From: Bactericera cockerelli
Lineage: Eukaryota > Arthropoda > Insecta > Hemiptera > Triozidae
Reading direction: 5' to 3'
DNA: 64,000 bases
NCBI GenBank assembly: GCA_024516035.1
Contig: CM044959.1
Coordinates: 26,841,669 to 26,905,668, forward strand
Shown: in pieces, positions 22,188-33,515 of the stretch
Layout of the letters: each line of letters starts with the position of its first letter
Position numbering within the stretch: the first letter of the stretch is position 1
Made by a program: the position numbers and the translations under genes
The notes under the pieces: generated by a model
The model's database searches: none
What the model was told of the DNA's origin: nothing
What the model saw: the letters and a program-made list of their open reading frames with translations, nothing else

Positions 22188-25100
22188 GTATGTACCCTAA
22201 TGCTCTCAATCATTTTATACACAATATATTTTATTGGTTCTAGTTACATACACGTTATTATAAGGAGAAGCCACTGTTAATATTTAGAGAATGAAATTTA
22301 GTTTTTTTTTTGCTGAAAATTAATCCCCCTAAAATTGAAGGGATACAATACATGTTTTTGCATTTTCTTGTATTTTCAGCCATTCTCGAGATACGGGGGG
22401 TGGGGTGAGACTTTTGCTCCCCTGTATAAAAGGAGTCAAAGAAAAAATAAATAAAAATATTTCAACTCAAGGAAAGAAAAATGAAAAACACAAAACTCTC
22501 GTTTTAACTAAAATAACAGTTTTGAATGATACTATTTACGATAAAAAGTGCAACAGGTTTACTCCCCTTGACTACTTAGGGGTAAAAATTTAATGGATAA
22601 TTGAACAAATAGGTTTTATGAATATCCACTAAAGTGTTAGGGAGTTATTGTCACTTTTTGATATTGGTGAGTGAAGATCACAGTTTTGTGTGTTTTTAAT
22701 GTTCTTGATGATTTTCAATAATTAAATTTTGCATTTCAATGCATCATTTAACTACTAGTAACCATAGAGAATATTAATATAAAAAAAACACACACAAAAA
22801 CTTGCCAGTGTCAAAGTTTAGCTATAACTCCCTAACACTTCAGTGGATATTTATTTACATAATCTATTTTATATAATTACCTGTAAATTTTACCCCCGAA
22901 ACACTCTTTACTCGGCACAAATTTTTGATTGGGAACCATCGAGAACAGGGAATAGACACAAAAGTGTGATTTATGGGTTAATTTTCATGGTGCATTTAAA
23001 CACTCTACATATACAATAATGTTCAAATCTGTTTAGTTGTTCCTAAGATTTGCCCATTGCAAGGAATACATTTAACAGACTGACAGAGAGACACAAAACC
23101 AGACATGTCCAGAAATATGAAACCAGACATGTCCAGAAATATGAAATTTTGAAATTGGACAGAAAAAAAAATTGTTTTTTTTTTAATTACAAAAACGAAC
23201 ACAATACCTCCAATATCTCATATGTATTAGAAATTATCGGAAGTAATACATAGGCTACAAAATATAATCAGTTATTTTGATAATATACCTGGCTATACTT
23301 TTTAGATCTCATTTCTATGGTCTTTTTTGGATCCAAACTTCGTCTATTTTTGCATTTTTGTTGGATATCTTTTACCTTTTTTTTTTGTTTCTTTGAACTT
23401 TGGATAACCATGGGACACATGATGGTTTAATTAATCTTTTTTGGCCTTTTTATAAGTTTAATTCTTGAAATACCTCTTCTTCTTTGAAAAAGCATAATAA
23501 AATGCCCAACTTTGGAAAAATATGCAGTTTGATTGGATAATGCCAAACCTAATCTAGATTATTATCATCATTATACTTATCAGCTCAATTAGACACGTGC
23601 TTCTTGAGTCATGTTTTGTCATACACACAAACTATTCAATAATCCTATGTAAAAGATTATAACACAGATATAGTAGATATTCTATATAAAAAAATATACA
23701 ATAACCTATTGTTTCAGAATACAACAATAATTACTCAAATTGGCAAAGAAAAAATTCTTCCAACAACAATAGAGCCTGGAATAACCAGTTCAAACCGTCC
23801 TCAATTCTACAACAAGAACCACCAAAACCTAGAACAGAGGTCTCGAGTGTTTGAAGATGTGTCTCCCTACCAGAATAGGAATTTCTCTGAGACTGCTCCC
23901 ATGCGAACACGCCGAGCTGTAAGTGTGGGACGAGAAACAACATTCCGTGAATCAGCTAATCCCTCATCTCCCTTTAATAAAGGATTTGACACGGGTAATT
24001 TTAACCAAATCAGAAGAGAAAATAAACATTACTTTAAGCGAAATGTTCCAAACTATAATGAAGGGTGTCCTCCAAACAAAAAAAAACCAGTCAAAATCCT
24101 AGTAGTCTCAAGATTTCAAATGTATCGCCTGTGAGTTTTAAAAATTCAAAAATATCTCTGTGATCAATAAAAAAGACAACCAAATAAATACCCCTCGTCT
24201 TGTTCCTGAAAAAACATCTGGAAAAAGTGATTTGGAAGTATCATCAGAAGACACAGTTCAAAATGCTCTAAATGAAAGCACTAGTCCAACCAGTTTCAAC
24301 AGTGTTAAAAGAAAATTAGATTCCACAGAAGAAACTAGTTGTGTTCCCAAACGATCACGAATAACATTTGACAATTCTGATTACACATTCACCGACGAGG
24401 TTGGGGATAATCAACATAATATTTATCACAATAAGCAAGGTAATATGTTTCACAATAAGCCAGGTAATATGTTTAACAATAAGCAAGGTAATAGTTTTCA
24501 CAATAATCAAAGGCCCACTTTTAATAATACCCCATATCAGAAAAAAAATAATGGAAACAGTTTTGATAATAGGTCAAACAATCAATTGACAAATCACTAC
24601 AAAAAATATCAACATAAGCCATATGTCAATCAAGGGGGACCTGATGTGACAACACCATCAAACAGGCCTTACATTAACAATTACCCTATCACACCAAGTA
24701 CTCCTCTGATAAATGAGTCTTCAATAATGAAAAACATACAAAATGATAGTTACCAAAATAAAAGAAAAAGTGAAGGTGCGGTGGTTACTGGAGGACAAAG
24801 TAGTATAGGAGAAAAAATTGACCCGACCACAAGCTAACAATAGAGGGAATGCAGCAAGAACACCTGCACAGGAACGATTGAATCGTGTGATGAAATCATT
24901 GTCAGCACCATCCACCCCTAATAATCAATCCAATCTTCAACAAATATCCCAGACTCAAAATTTTTCCTGCCAAAGCAATAGCCTATGCGAAAATCTTCCA
25001 TCACCAAGTATTCAAAATCCTCATCACAGTCTTATGTCTCCAAAGTACCAACATATGAATAGTGTGTCAACAAAAAAACAAAATTCTTCTCAAATTGCCA

Positions 25101-25487
25101 TGTCACCCAAAGGACAAGCTACTTCTCATAATCCTTCATCATATAAAACTGAAAAACATGTCATCACCACTATCAGAAAAAATCAACAAACTCTAGGCAA
25201 GGAGAAGCAGGGGCTTTTTTGTCCACCCTCGGAGTAATAATTCTTTGTCCTCTCCAATATCGAGAGAAAGAAGTAACTCAGCCAGCAGTGGAATGTCAGT
25301 GGAATTCCTCGCAATCTTTTCGATTCCTCGAAAACCAGTCAAAAGCTGAAGGAGAGAAGTCCAATCTTTTACTCGCACTGCTCAACCAAATATAGAAGGA
25401 ACAAACTGCACTAGAAATGACAATTTATTGGATGTATCCCAAGAGACAATGGAATGGGAACCTATTGAGGCTCTCATAGTGAAAAAG
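22122..25487 (+). CDS. SWT1-like gene, two 5' exons (frame-broken)
   Basis: Candidate exon 22122-22187 (acceptor TTTTTTCAG, donor GTATGT) joins in phase to the long exon 23718-25487. The long exon is rich in Asn, Gln, Ser and Lys, with a short repeat of NKQGNMFH at about 24418-24510. It ends METMEWEPIEALIVKK-style (TMEWEPIEALIVKK seen) at a GTAAGG donor and joins in phase to the PIN-domain exon at 32314. The frame must change near 24085 (run of nine A), 24150, 24820 (run of six A) and 25215 (run of six T), and a TGA interrupts at 25347. It is either a decaying gene or uncorrected homopolymer errors. The start codon was not identified; assignment rests on the downstream exon. Confidence 0.45.
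22600..22870. repeat. Inverted repeat around CACTTTAGTGG
   Basis: ATATCCACTAAAGTGTTAGG near 22623 is mirrored by CCTAACACTTCAGTGGATAT near 22832, with about 150 bases between. Probably a small foldback element inside the SWT1-like intron. Confidence 0.5.
22990..23220 (-). repeat. Dispersed repeat copy (GTCTGT family)
   Basis: Reverse-strand, shortened copy of the units at 49640-51300, sharing CAGACATGTCCAGAAATATG-like segments and ACAAAAACGAACACAATA. CAGACATGTCCAGAAATATG is itself duplicated in tandem here. Confidence 0.5.
23718..25487 (+). CDS. Long Asn/Ser-rich exon of the SWT1-like gene, frame-broken
   Basis: Acceptor GTTTCAG at 23711-23717. Coding character continues in shifting frames: frame of 23718 to about 24085, then a frame covering LKISNVSPVSFKNSK, then 24160-24820, then 24820-25215, then 25215 to the donor. 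All show the same low-complexity style and few stops, so one exon with indels is the simplest reading. The homopolymer position of most breaks suggests sequencing error. Confidence 0.5.
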
Positions 25488-26264
25488 GTAAGGATGATCT
25501 GACTTTGACTTGGGGGTTTAATAGTATACCTAGTTGTAAATTTTGATATGTAGTTATATTAATATACAGGGTGTCCCACTAATGAATATACAGGGTGTCC
25601 CGTATACAGATGCAAATATTTTGAGGGTTAGATTCAGCCCACCGTGGACTATCATATGAGCGAAACTTGCAGTGGGGCATTTTGCTTCGTTAAAGAGTTA
25701 TGGCCAAATCCATGTTTTCCCACAGGTCTAGAGGTCACTTAGATCGATGCACGTTTTAAAGAAATGGTAGCCAGTAAGTAATTTTTGACTTCAAGTATGG
25801 ATAGTCATGCATATTTCCCTTGAAATGCAGTTGGTTGCATGAAAAAATATTGAAAGACCAGAGAGATATTTAATCATAAGTTCAATATTTTTCTAAAATT
25901 CGATTTTTCCCTGTTTTCCCTTTCGTGAATTTAGAGTACTTCTACAATTGCAATTCTGCGTATCACTAGGTAAAAAAATACCCTTTGCTATTTTGTTTCA
26001 ATAAATACAAAGTTCTTTCAGACGCGTGAAGGAACGAATGAGATACGCCTTATCGAACGGCACCAGAAGGAGAGAAACACATCTTTCAAATTTTGAATCT
26101 GGGCGCTATTGCATTTTGAAGAACACTCGATGCTTGAAGCGGTCTGTGTGACTATTTTTGTGCCAACTGCAAGTTATAAATGAAAATTTTCTGAGTACAA
26201 TTAGTTCTATTAACCAACTATATCAATCAAATCTAATAGTTATTAGATTTGATTGTTATTAGAT

Positions 26265-26420
26265 AAACTAGTAAATAAATAATTTGGGAGAGCTTTTCAC
26301 AAAGTTGTAGGTTCAATTTATTTGGAAAGGAATGACCATCAAAGAAGTTGGTCGAAAACTAGAATTATAAAATTAACTCAGTTACTGGCTGCATTGCCAT
26401 CAATCCATCATACTGTAACA
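26265..26420 (-). repeat. 3' LTR (156 bp)
   Basis: Same sequence as 30700-30855 over its whole length. On the minus strand it begins TGTTACAGTATGATGG. Confidence 0.9.
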
Positions 26421-26428
26421 TCCCCTCT

Positions 26429-27646
26429 TCAGTAAAAAACATAATCCTTGTATCTAGATGGTAATTTGGTTTGCCTCCTCTGACGTGTTGGACGTTCATC
26501 TTCATTATCATTAGACATGATTCTTGGTGACTGGTTTGGGGGATTCTGAACATTTTCTTTTTCTTCAGTTGGACTAGATTCCACTACATCATCACCTCTT
26601 TCTTCATTTTCACAAGATGATGTTTCAGGATGAGTTGAATCTGGTTTAATAAATTTTTCATTTCTCCTTAGCATAGCTCCTTCTGAAGTTCTCACGGTAT
26701 ATGATCTATTCCCATCTTTGCTCTCAATTTTACCTTTAGACCAAGTTTCGCTTTCAGGCATTTTCTTATACCACACATCTTCATCAACCTCCAGGTCTTG
26801 TCTACTAACTGTATGTCTATCATAATATATTTTTGCCTTGTTTTTATTTTCTTTTATTTTGTCCTGTACACATTGTTGCTCAATGGGTTCAAGATCCTTG
26901 TTTATACTTGGTATGTGACACCGCAACCATCTGTTCATTAACCTTTTAGCAGGACTGAAGTTTGTCTTATTCGGTGTATTTCTATGAAGCAACAACATTT
27001 GGTAAAAGTCTGTGTTGCTGTCAATGCTTTTCTTTATAAGTGTTTTTACTACTTTGACGGCGGATTCTGCTTTTCCATTAGACTGTGGGTAATGCGGACT
27101 TGACATGACATGATTAAACTCCCAATCATTACTGAATTTCTTAAACTCCTGTGATGAAAAATTTGTTGCACCGTCTGTTATAACGGTTCGGGGAATACCA
27201 TGTCGACTGAAGTTTCTCTTGCAGATGAGAATAACACAAGCTGAACTTAAATCTTTTAATTCGTCAATTTCGAAGTAATCAGAGTAATGATCGATCGTGA
27301 CAAGGAATCTTCTTTTCTTTCCTTTAATGTCTACTTCGAAAACATCCATGCTAATTATTTCAAAAGGTTCTTTAGGTACTTCATAAGATTTCATTTCGAT
27401 TCTCTTTTGATTTGCAGATAATTTTGCACAAGTTTCACAAGATTGCACAAGATCTTTAATTTCATTGTTCAAATTAGGCCAAAACACAACTTCCTTAGCC
27501 AGCTTTTGTGTAGCTTCTATTCCAAGATGTCCTAAGTGAATTTTTTTTAAAAATTCTTTTCTGAGTTTGACAGGAATTAATATCTGATTTCCTTTTAGAA
27601 TTATTCCATCTTCTATTGTTAATCGGCTCTGTAATTCCAAAAGCAC
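26429..27646 (-). CDS. Gypsy integrase region
   Basis: About 405 codons open. It has an HHCC zinc domain (HLGHLG...SCETC) and an integrase core with the acidic triad seen in MDVFEVD, TDGATNFSS and NGKAESAV. A charged C-terminus ends in a basic Arg-rich stretch. It joins DNA copies to the host genome. It overlaps the preceding frame by a frameshift and has no own start, being the end of the pol polyprotein. Confidence 0.9.
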   Translation of the reverse strand: MLLELQSRLTIEDGIILKGNQILIPVKLRKEFLKKIHLGHLGIEATQKLAKEVVFWPNLNNEIKDLVQSCETCAKLSANQKRIEMKSYEVPKEPFEIISMDVFEVDIKGKKRRFLVTIDHYSDYFEIDELKDLSSACVILICKRNFSRHGIPRTVITDGATNFSSQEFKKFSNDWEFNHVMSSPHYPQSNGKAESAVKVVKTLIKKSIDSNTDFYQMLLLHRNTPNKTNFSPAKRLMNRWLRCHIPSINKDLEPIEQQCVQDKIKENKNKAKIYYDRHTVSRQDLEVDEDVWYKKMPESETWSKGKIESKDGNRSYTVRTSEGAMLRRNEKFIKPDSTHPETSSCENEERGDDVVESSPTEEKENVQNPPNQSPRIMSNDNEDERPTRQRRQTKLPSRYKDYVFY

Positions 27647-29314
27647 TTTAACTCATTAGACAGTTTGTGTTTTTCTTCTGGCCATCCTTTGATTATTTCT
27701 TGCTTCAGATGCTGAAGTTGACCATCAGTATTTGTTTCTTCTTTAATTCGTTGAATTGATTCATCTGATATTTTAACTATCTTGTTATCATAGTAATTTA
27801 TACCAGTATTAATTATTCTTAATGTACTGACGGTTTCACACAAATCTATTTCTTGTGAAATTTTATATATGTCATTTTGCTTTTCAATATTCTGCAAAAC
27901 TTTCAGGTGCACGAGATAATGTATCTGCCAGATACATACTTGTACCATTCTTATATTTTACAAGTAAATTATATCTTTGAAGGGTCAATATCATACTTTG
28001 TAAACGTTTTGGAATTTTCAACAATGGTTTTTTAAATATTGATACTAATGGACTGTGGTCTGTCTCAATAACAACATTTGGCTGTCCACAAATATACTGG
28101 TCAAAGCGTTGACATGCAAACACAATCGCAAGCATTTCTTTTTCAATCTGTGCGTAATTCTTCTGTGTTGATGTTAACATTTTAGAAACGTAAGCAACAG
28201 GTTGATCTTCTTGCAAAATGGCACATCCAAGGGCAAAAGAAGACGCATCAGCTTGAATAGTAATAGGTTTCTTTGGGTCAAAATATTTCAATTTTGTTGC
28301 ATCTGCAATGATATTTTTTATATTCAAAAATGCTTTTTCTTCATTATCAGTCCACTGAAATGTTTCTCCATTTCGCGTTATTTTTCTTAGAACTTCTGTT
28401 GTATCAGATAATTTGTTTATATATCTTGACAAATATGTTACCATTCCAAGAAATCTCATCACAGCTTCTTTATTTTCAGGTCTCGGCATATTGACAATTG
28501 ATGATATCTTGCTAGGGTCTGGCTTGATTCCCTGAGAAGTCAATATATGACCATAAAATTTTATTTCTTTTTTACAGAGATGTGTTTTATCTGGATTGAG
28601 TTTAACATTTCGTTCTTTCAACCTCTTAAGAAGTGCTTCAAGATTTTTATCGTGATCACATTGAGCATCCTCTTGAGAATCACCATAGCCAACAATGAGA
28701 ATGTCATCCGCTAATACAAACACACCTCTCAAACCATGTACTACTTCTAACATTTTCTTCTGAAAAATTTCCATGGCTGTTGATAAACCAAATGGAAGTC
28801 TAAGGTATCTGTATTTTCCGAACGGTGTCCAAAAAGCTGTTAATTTACTGCTTCGTTCAGTTAATTTTACTTGCCAAAATCCTCTTGTCGCATCCATAGT
28901 TGAAAATTATTTTGCGTTATTTAACTCTGGAATTATTTCATCGATTGTAGGTAGTTGCTGTTTGGTATCCTTGATGGCACGATTCAGATGGGTAGGATCA
29001 ATACATACTCTCAGTTTATTATTTCTCTTCACAATAGTCACATTACTTGTCCAGTCTGTGTATCCAGGTTCCTCAACAATTATATTATTTTTCAACATAT
29101 TCTCAATTTCCATCTTCAAGTCGTCTTTTAAGGCAATTGGAACACGGCGTGGGCTTTGTTTTACTGGTGTTACCTCAGTTGAAAAATCAATATCAACTTC
29201 ACCTGCTATTTCACCTATGCCTTCAAATACATTCTTTATACTTTTCAACCATTTTCTTTGTTGAATGAGGTATATTTTTTTCGAGTTGTTTCTCTTGTAT
29301 GTTCTTGATTTCAC
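27619..29314 (-). pseudogene. Gypsy reverse transcriptase and RNase H, frame-broken
   Basis: Read in three frames (28907-29314, 27884-28897, 27619-27948). Reverse transcriptase: CIDPTHLNRAIKD, LPFGLSTAMEIFQKKM and the catalytic box VLADDILI, where the usual Tyr or Phe before the Asp pair's Ala/Val context is replaced by Leu. RNase H: ITIQADASSFALGCAIL, EKEMLAIVFAC and IETDHSPLVSIF. The breaks near 28900 and 27900 prevent a single polyprotein as the sequence stands. Confidence 0.85.
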
Positions 29315-29640
29315 ATATTTTCAAAACTTCACGGCAGTAGGTTATCAGGTTCAAAGTATCACATGCTTTGTATGAAAGTAAAGGTTTGTGATCATAGTCT
29401 ACCACAATAAATTCCAAGTGAAAAATATGTTTGCCTTTTCTTATTTTCATAGTGTACTTTCCTTTGACACCCAGTGCTGTTCCGTTGACAGCTCGAAGTA
29501 CAGCATTAGACAAACATAACTGAATATTTTCTACTTTCCAATATGTTACATAGTGTTTTTTCGCCAATGATGCTACATGTAGCTCCAGTGTCTAATTGAA
29601 AATGATGTGGTTTTAACCTTGCTATTAGGTAGGATTACAT
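29223..29640 (-). pseudogene. Gypsy aspartic protease, frame-broken
   Basis: The active-site motif LDTGATCSIIGEKTL is readable at about 29550-29605 on the minus strand. After a frame change the protease body continues (NAVLRAVNGTALGVKGKYTM). It precedes reverse transcriptase, as in gypsy pol. Confidence 0.75.
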
Positions 29641-29736
29641 TTAAATTGATAAATACACCTTGATCTTTAAAGTGATTCACTTGTAATATTTTCTGGTCAA
29701 CATCATCATTGTTTGGCACATTATGATGAACATACT

Positions 29737-30600
29737 TTATGTTATTTCTTCTTTGTCTACAAACAGTGGCAAAGTGTCCTTTTTTATCACATTGATAACA
29801 AATACTAGTTCTTGCAGGACATTCCTCAATTTTATTATGCCATTCTCCGCCACAGTATGCACATTTTTCTGATTTTTCGTATGTCTGAATTTCTTGTTTT
29901 TAAATTCCACCTTGTTGATTTCATTTTGTTTATCTTCTAAAAATTCTAACTGTTTCTTTGTTTCTTCACTTGATTTGCAAATATTTATAGCTTCTGAAAG
30001 ATCAATATTTTTCTTTAACCAAAGTTTTTCCCTCAGTTTGACATCTTTGATAGAACAAATGATTTTGTCTAAAAGAAGTTCGTCCTCCATGGTCTTATAT
30101 TCACACAATTTACTTTGAGTCTTCAGTTTAAGAAAATAGTCCTGATATGATTCTTCCTCCGTCTGTTTCATGCTATTATAAATATAGCGCTCATATCTGA
30201 TGTTCACTTCAGGGGTCAACTTTTCGATCAAAATACTCAAGATTTCTTCGTTGTTTTGTCTTCTGGTTTTTCTATTAGTTTGTATATCTTCATACTTGCT
30301 TCTTCTCCTATTGCTGTTAACATAGTCGATACTCTCACAACATTTGTTTCTTGTTTGGAGGCCACTAGCTGTTTCAAAGTTATTCCACATTCTTCTGAAA
30401 TGTTCAATGTTAGATCGGACATTGCCGTCGAGCTTCAATCCGCTTGGTAGAGGTAAACTGTTGACCTGCTTTACCAGGGTGACACTCTGCTTGACTTTTT
30501 CTTCTGACAATTGAGCTTTCAAAGTTTTGTTCTCTGCTTCATACTCCGCTAACTTCTTCTGCACAATCTGTTGAATTTGTTTTTCCAGTTCTTTGTCCAT
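29737..30600 (-). pseudogene. Gypsy gag with two compensating frameshifts
   Basis: Starts MDKELEKQIQQIVQKKLAEY, a coiled-coil-like N-terminus. A middle section leaves and re-enters the main frame: 30237-30422 in the alternative frame reads MLTAIGEEASMKIYKLIEKP. C-terminal Cys-rich knuckles (CAYCGGEWHNKIEEC and CYQCDKKGHFATVC) are readable only after a further shift near 29890. Gag packages the element RNA. Confidence 0.8.
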
Positions 30601-30699
30601 TATTTGATGTCTCAGATGTTATTTTATTAAACAAAGAAAAGAATTAAACAGGAAACAAAATTTCAACACACCTGACACCATATTTTAGTTTGACAAATA

Positions 30700-30855
30700 A
30701 AACTAGTAAATAAATAATTTGGGAGAGCTTTTCACAAAGTTGTAGGTTCAATTTATTTGGAAAGGAATGACCATCAAAGAAGTTGGTCGAAAACTAGAAT
30801 TATAAAATTAACTCAGTTACTGGCTGCATTGCCATCAATCCATCATACTGTAACA
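30700..30855 (-). repeat. 5' LTR (156 bp)
   Basis: Matches 26265-26420 base for base by eye. Short for a gypsy LTR. Confidence 0.9.
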
Positions 30856-32313
30856 GTTAAAATAACAAGGCGATCAATTTGTTCGGTGGAAGAGAAAGCC
30901 ACAAGCTTTAAACCTCGCCCTTGGTTCGCTACATATTCTTTTGGGTTCTTTTCATTTCATGTCCTGTGTTGCAGAATGTATCATGTTTGTAGTTTATCAA
31001 TAAACTACAAACATGTATCACTGTATCACACCCTTGATCAGTCTTTGTTTATATTTATTTCACAAATTGTTACCATGTTCATTGTAAAAAAAAAAAATGT
31101 AAATAAAGCTTGGTCCAATTGTTTATAAAATAAAAATAAAGTATTAATAATAATAGTAACCTTAAGGTTGGATGTTCGAGTTTTACCCAAGGTTAATTTT
31201 CGGCACTATTTGTTATGTTTTTGATATCATGATTGTGATGAACCAAAAATGATATTTTTAATTTTACTTCTAAAAATAAAATCATAATTTTTGTTGGTAG
31301 CGCAGAGTCTTTTCTCCATGTGTATTCTTTTTCCATAATTACACCACTGGTTGCTGCTTTCGTTGCAGCCTCTCTCATTTTTCCTCATGATAACCCTGTG
31401 ATTCCGTAACCCCATTCACATAAAAGTTCACACCGACCGACCACTGTGAATGATCAATTTCCCTCTGTTGAACATCCCAGAGCAGTGTATTTATACCTCA
31501 AATTACGCGCCAATTCTGTTAAAATTCAGCCAACTTTGAATTTTCCATCATGATTCAGAAGTGTTTGTTGAGCTTTGTGTGTACTGCGTTCATGATCTTT
31601 AAAGTAATATAAATGAGCTTTCTTTTTTATAAAACTAAACATTATAGGGTATTTTTTTAACTAGTGATAAGCAGAATTGCAATTGTAGAAGTACTCTAAA
31701 TTCACGAAAGGGAAAACAGGGAAAAATCAAATTTTAGAAAAGTATTGAACTTATGATTGAATATCTCTCTGGTCTTTCAATATTTTTTTATGCAACCAAC
31801 TGCATTTCAAGGGAAATATGCATGACGATCCATACATGAAGTCAAAAGTTACTTACTGGCTATCATTTCTTTAAAAACGTGCATCGATCCAAGTGACCTC
31901 TAGACCTGTGGGAAAAACAGGGATTTGGCCATAACTCTTTAACGAAGCAAAATGCCCCACTGCAAGTTTCGCTCATATGATAGTCCACGGTGGGCTGAAC
32001 CTGCCCTCAAAATATTTGCATCTGTATACGGGACACCTGTAGAGAAAACAATATTCTGTGATGACATTTATAACTGCAAGAGGAAAAACTAAATGTTATT
32101 TCAAGGTCAAGTTTGGAATTTATATATAATTGAATGCGTGTCTCTAATGACGATCTACGAGTATGTTACAAATTTTGGAAATGGGTTTTACTTGAAAATA
32201 ATGATCTGAGGGGGGTCTATAATTCATACCTTAAAAAAAAGATGGGAAAATGCTTTCAAAATAGGGTCTTGTAAACATTTTTCAAAAAACCATGAACTGA
32301 TTTTTATTTTTAG

Positions 32314-32491
32314 ATAGAAGAGGCTCGCCAAGCTATTGATCCTAGCCAGGAAAACATAGAAGTTCCTGCCACCAACTCACTTAAATTGACTGTAAGCGGG
32401 GACAGTACAAGGCTAGTTCTAGTCCTGGACACAAATGTATTTCTTCACTCAATTGAGTTTGTAACCCGAGCACGAGACCACTACACAAGAG
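32314..32491 (+). CDS. SWT1-like exon with PIN-domain start
   Basis: Acceptor TTTTTAG and donor GTAAGT. Encodes an acidic lead, then TRLVLVLDTNVFLHSIEFVT, the first strand and first catalytic Asp of a PIN nuclease domain with the spacing seen in SWT1 proteins. SWT1 is a nuclear RNA endonuclease linked to mRNA quality control at the nuclear pore (known for yeast). The exon ends in phase 1; the rest of the domain should follow but is cut off by the gap at 32691. Another PIN protein is possible. Confidence 0.65.
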
Positions 32492-32597
32492 GTAAGTACT
32501 CTGCATCTCAGAACATTTGAATTTAATGTTCATCTGTGCTTCAATAAATTTTGATAGAATAGCTCAAATTGAAAAATTCTGGTTGTCACTAAATCGA

Positions 32598-32690
32598 ATT
32601 TGAATGAGTGTGTCATGAGTGTGTGAATGGAAATGGGAATGAGTGAATCGACCATTCAAATTTTGAATCCTCATGATGCTGGCTCAACCA
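32598..32690 (+). mobile_element. 5S-type SINE fragment cut by the gap
   Basis: CGACCATTCAAATTTTGAAT followed by CCTCATGATGCTGGCT matches the middle of the 5S-headed SINE (compare 42545-42600). It stops at the first N. Confidence 0.5.
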
Positions 32691-32790
32691 NNNNNNNNNN
32701 NNNNNNNNNNNNNNNNNNNNNNNNNNNNNNNNNNNNNNNNNNNNNNNNNNNNNNNNNNNNNNNNNNNNNNNNNNNNNNNNNNNNNNNNNN
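32691..32790. other. Assembly gap (100 N)
   Basis: Exactly one hundred Ns, the usual placeholder for a gap of unknown size. The SWT1-like gene is cut on its left, and the hydroxylase gene lacks most of its exons on its right. Confidence 0.99.
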
Positions 32791-33158
32791 AGAACACTCT
32801 CACTCCCCCTTTCAACAGTTAAATTTCGTTCAAATAACACAGTCAGAGTGTGTTAGCTGTTCATGTTAATGTAATAATAATAATATCGCCTTATTTATAC
32901 TGCCCGATTAGGACTATTAAGTCCCATTATTCCAGCAGTAAGCCCAAGACATATTATTATGTGGAAAAAATCCCAAAATGGGAGGATAACTTGTCATGTC
33001 CCGGCTGGGTTTTGAACCCACGACCTCTGAAATCTCTGGATTCAGCGGATTCAGCTTTTACCACTGAGCTTCGGTCTAGACTAGTCTAGAGAACACTCTC
33101 ACTCCCCCTTTCAACAGTTAAATTTCGTTCAAATAACACAGTCAGAGTGTGTTAGCTG
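32791..33158. repeat. 66-bp direct repeat beside the gap
   Basis: AGAACACTCTCACTCCCCCT through GTGTTAGCTG occurs at 32791-32854 and again at 33090-33154, almost unchanged, with a SINE between. Confidence 0.7.
32870..33085 (-). mobile_element. tRNA-headed SINE (GTCCCGGYAGCTCAGTGG family)
   Basis: The reverse strand carries an internal promoter with B-box-like GGGTTCAAAACCC. The body contains TTATTATGTGGAAAAAATCC and TAATAGTCCTAATCGGGCAG. Sister copies are at 42745-43320 and 53588-53795. Confidence 0.65.
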
Positions 33159-33515
33159 CCCATGTAAGTACCTACTGTCCATGTTAATGTACTTATCAGC
33201 TGAAATCCGGCACTTTGTCGCCGCCAAAGATTTCGCCGAGGCTGGTGTCTTATTTTTAAAAAATCTAGGATGCACCTACATTACCAAAAGAATACTCTGT
33301 GCCAAATTTGGAGTCCTTTGGCTCAGCTGTTTCAGCGTTGAGTTGATCATGAATCATTGAAAGTAAATTGATTTTATTTAGTTATTATTAATTATTAAAA
33401 AGATTATTATTTAATAGTTATTATTAAAAAGATCGTAATATTTTTGTTTGTCCTTTTAAAACAAAAAAAAAAAATATTTTCCGTAAATGTACTAACAATA
33501 CATCAACTATTCCAG

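Larger units (their letters stand above)
26265..30855 (-). mobile_element. Ty3/gypsy-type LTR retrotransposon
   Basis: Flanked by two 156-base direct repeats (26265-26420 and 30700-30855) that read identically. Internal order on the minus strand is gag, protease, reverse transcriptase, RNase H, integrase: the gypsy order. No envelope-like gene was seen. A clean target-site duplication was not resolved. The probable primer-binding region follows the 5' LTR (near 30680) but its tRNA was not identified. Several frameshifts break the coding region. Confidence 0.92.
25591..32039. mobile_element. Foldback DNA transposon with 380-bp arms, hosting an LTR element
   Basis: The left arm 25591-25979 and right arm 31661-32039 are inverted copies. 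The tips are CAGGGTGTCCCGTATACAG and the complement of CAGGTGTCCCGTATACAG. TA lies immediately outside each tip (25589-25590, 32040-32041), fitting a Tc1/mariner-type TA target duplication. Without the LTR element it is about 1.86 kb and shows no transposase. It lies in the intron between the SWT1-like exons. A separate tip fragment (CAGGGTGTCCCACTAATG) lies just left at 25567. Confidence 0.82.

Noticed and set aside
28773..29264. 163-codon plus-strand ORF
   Set aside because: Antisense to the gypsy reverse transcriptase; no own homology.
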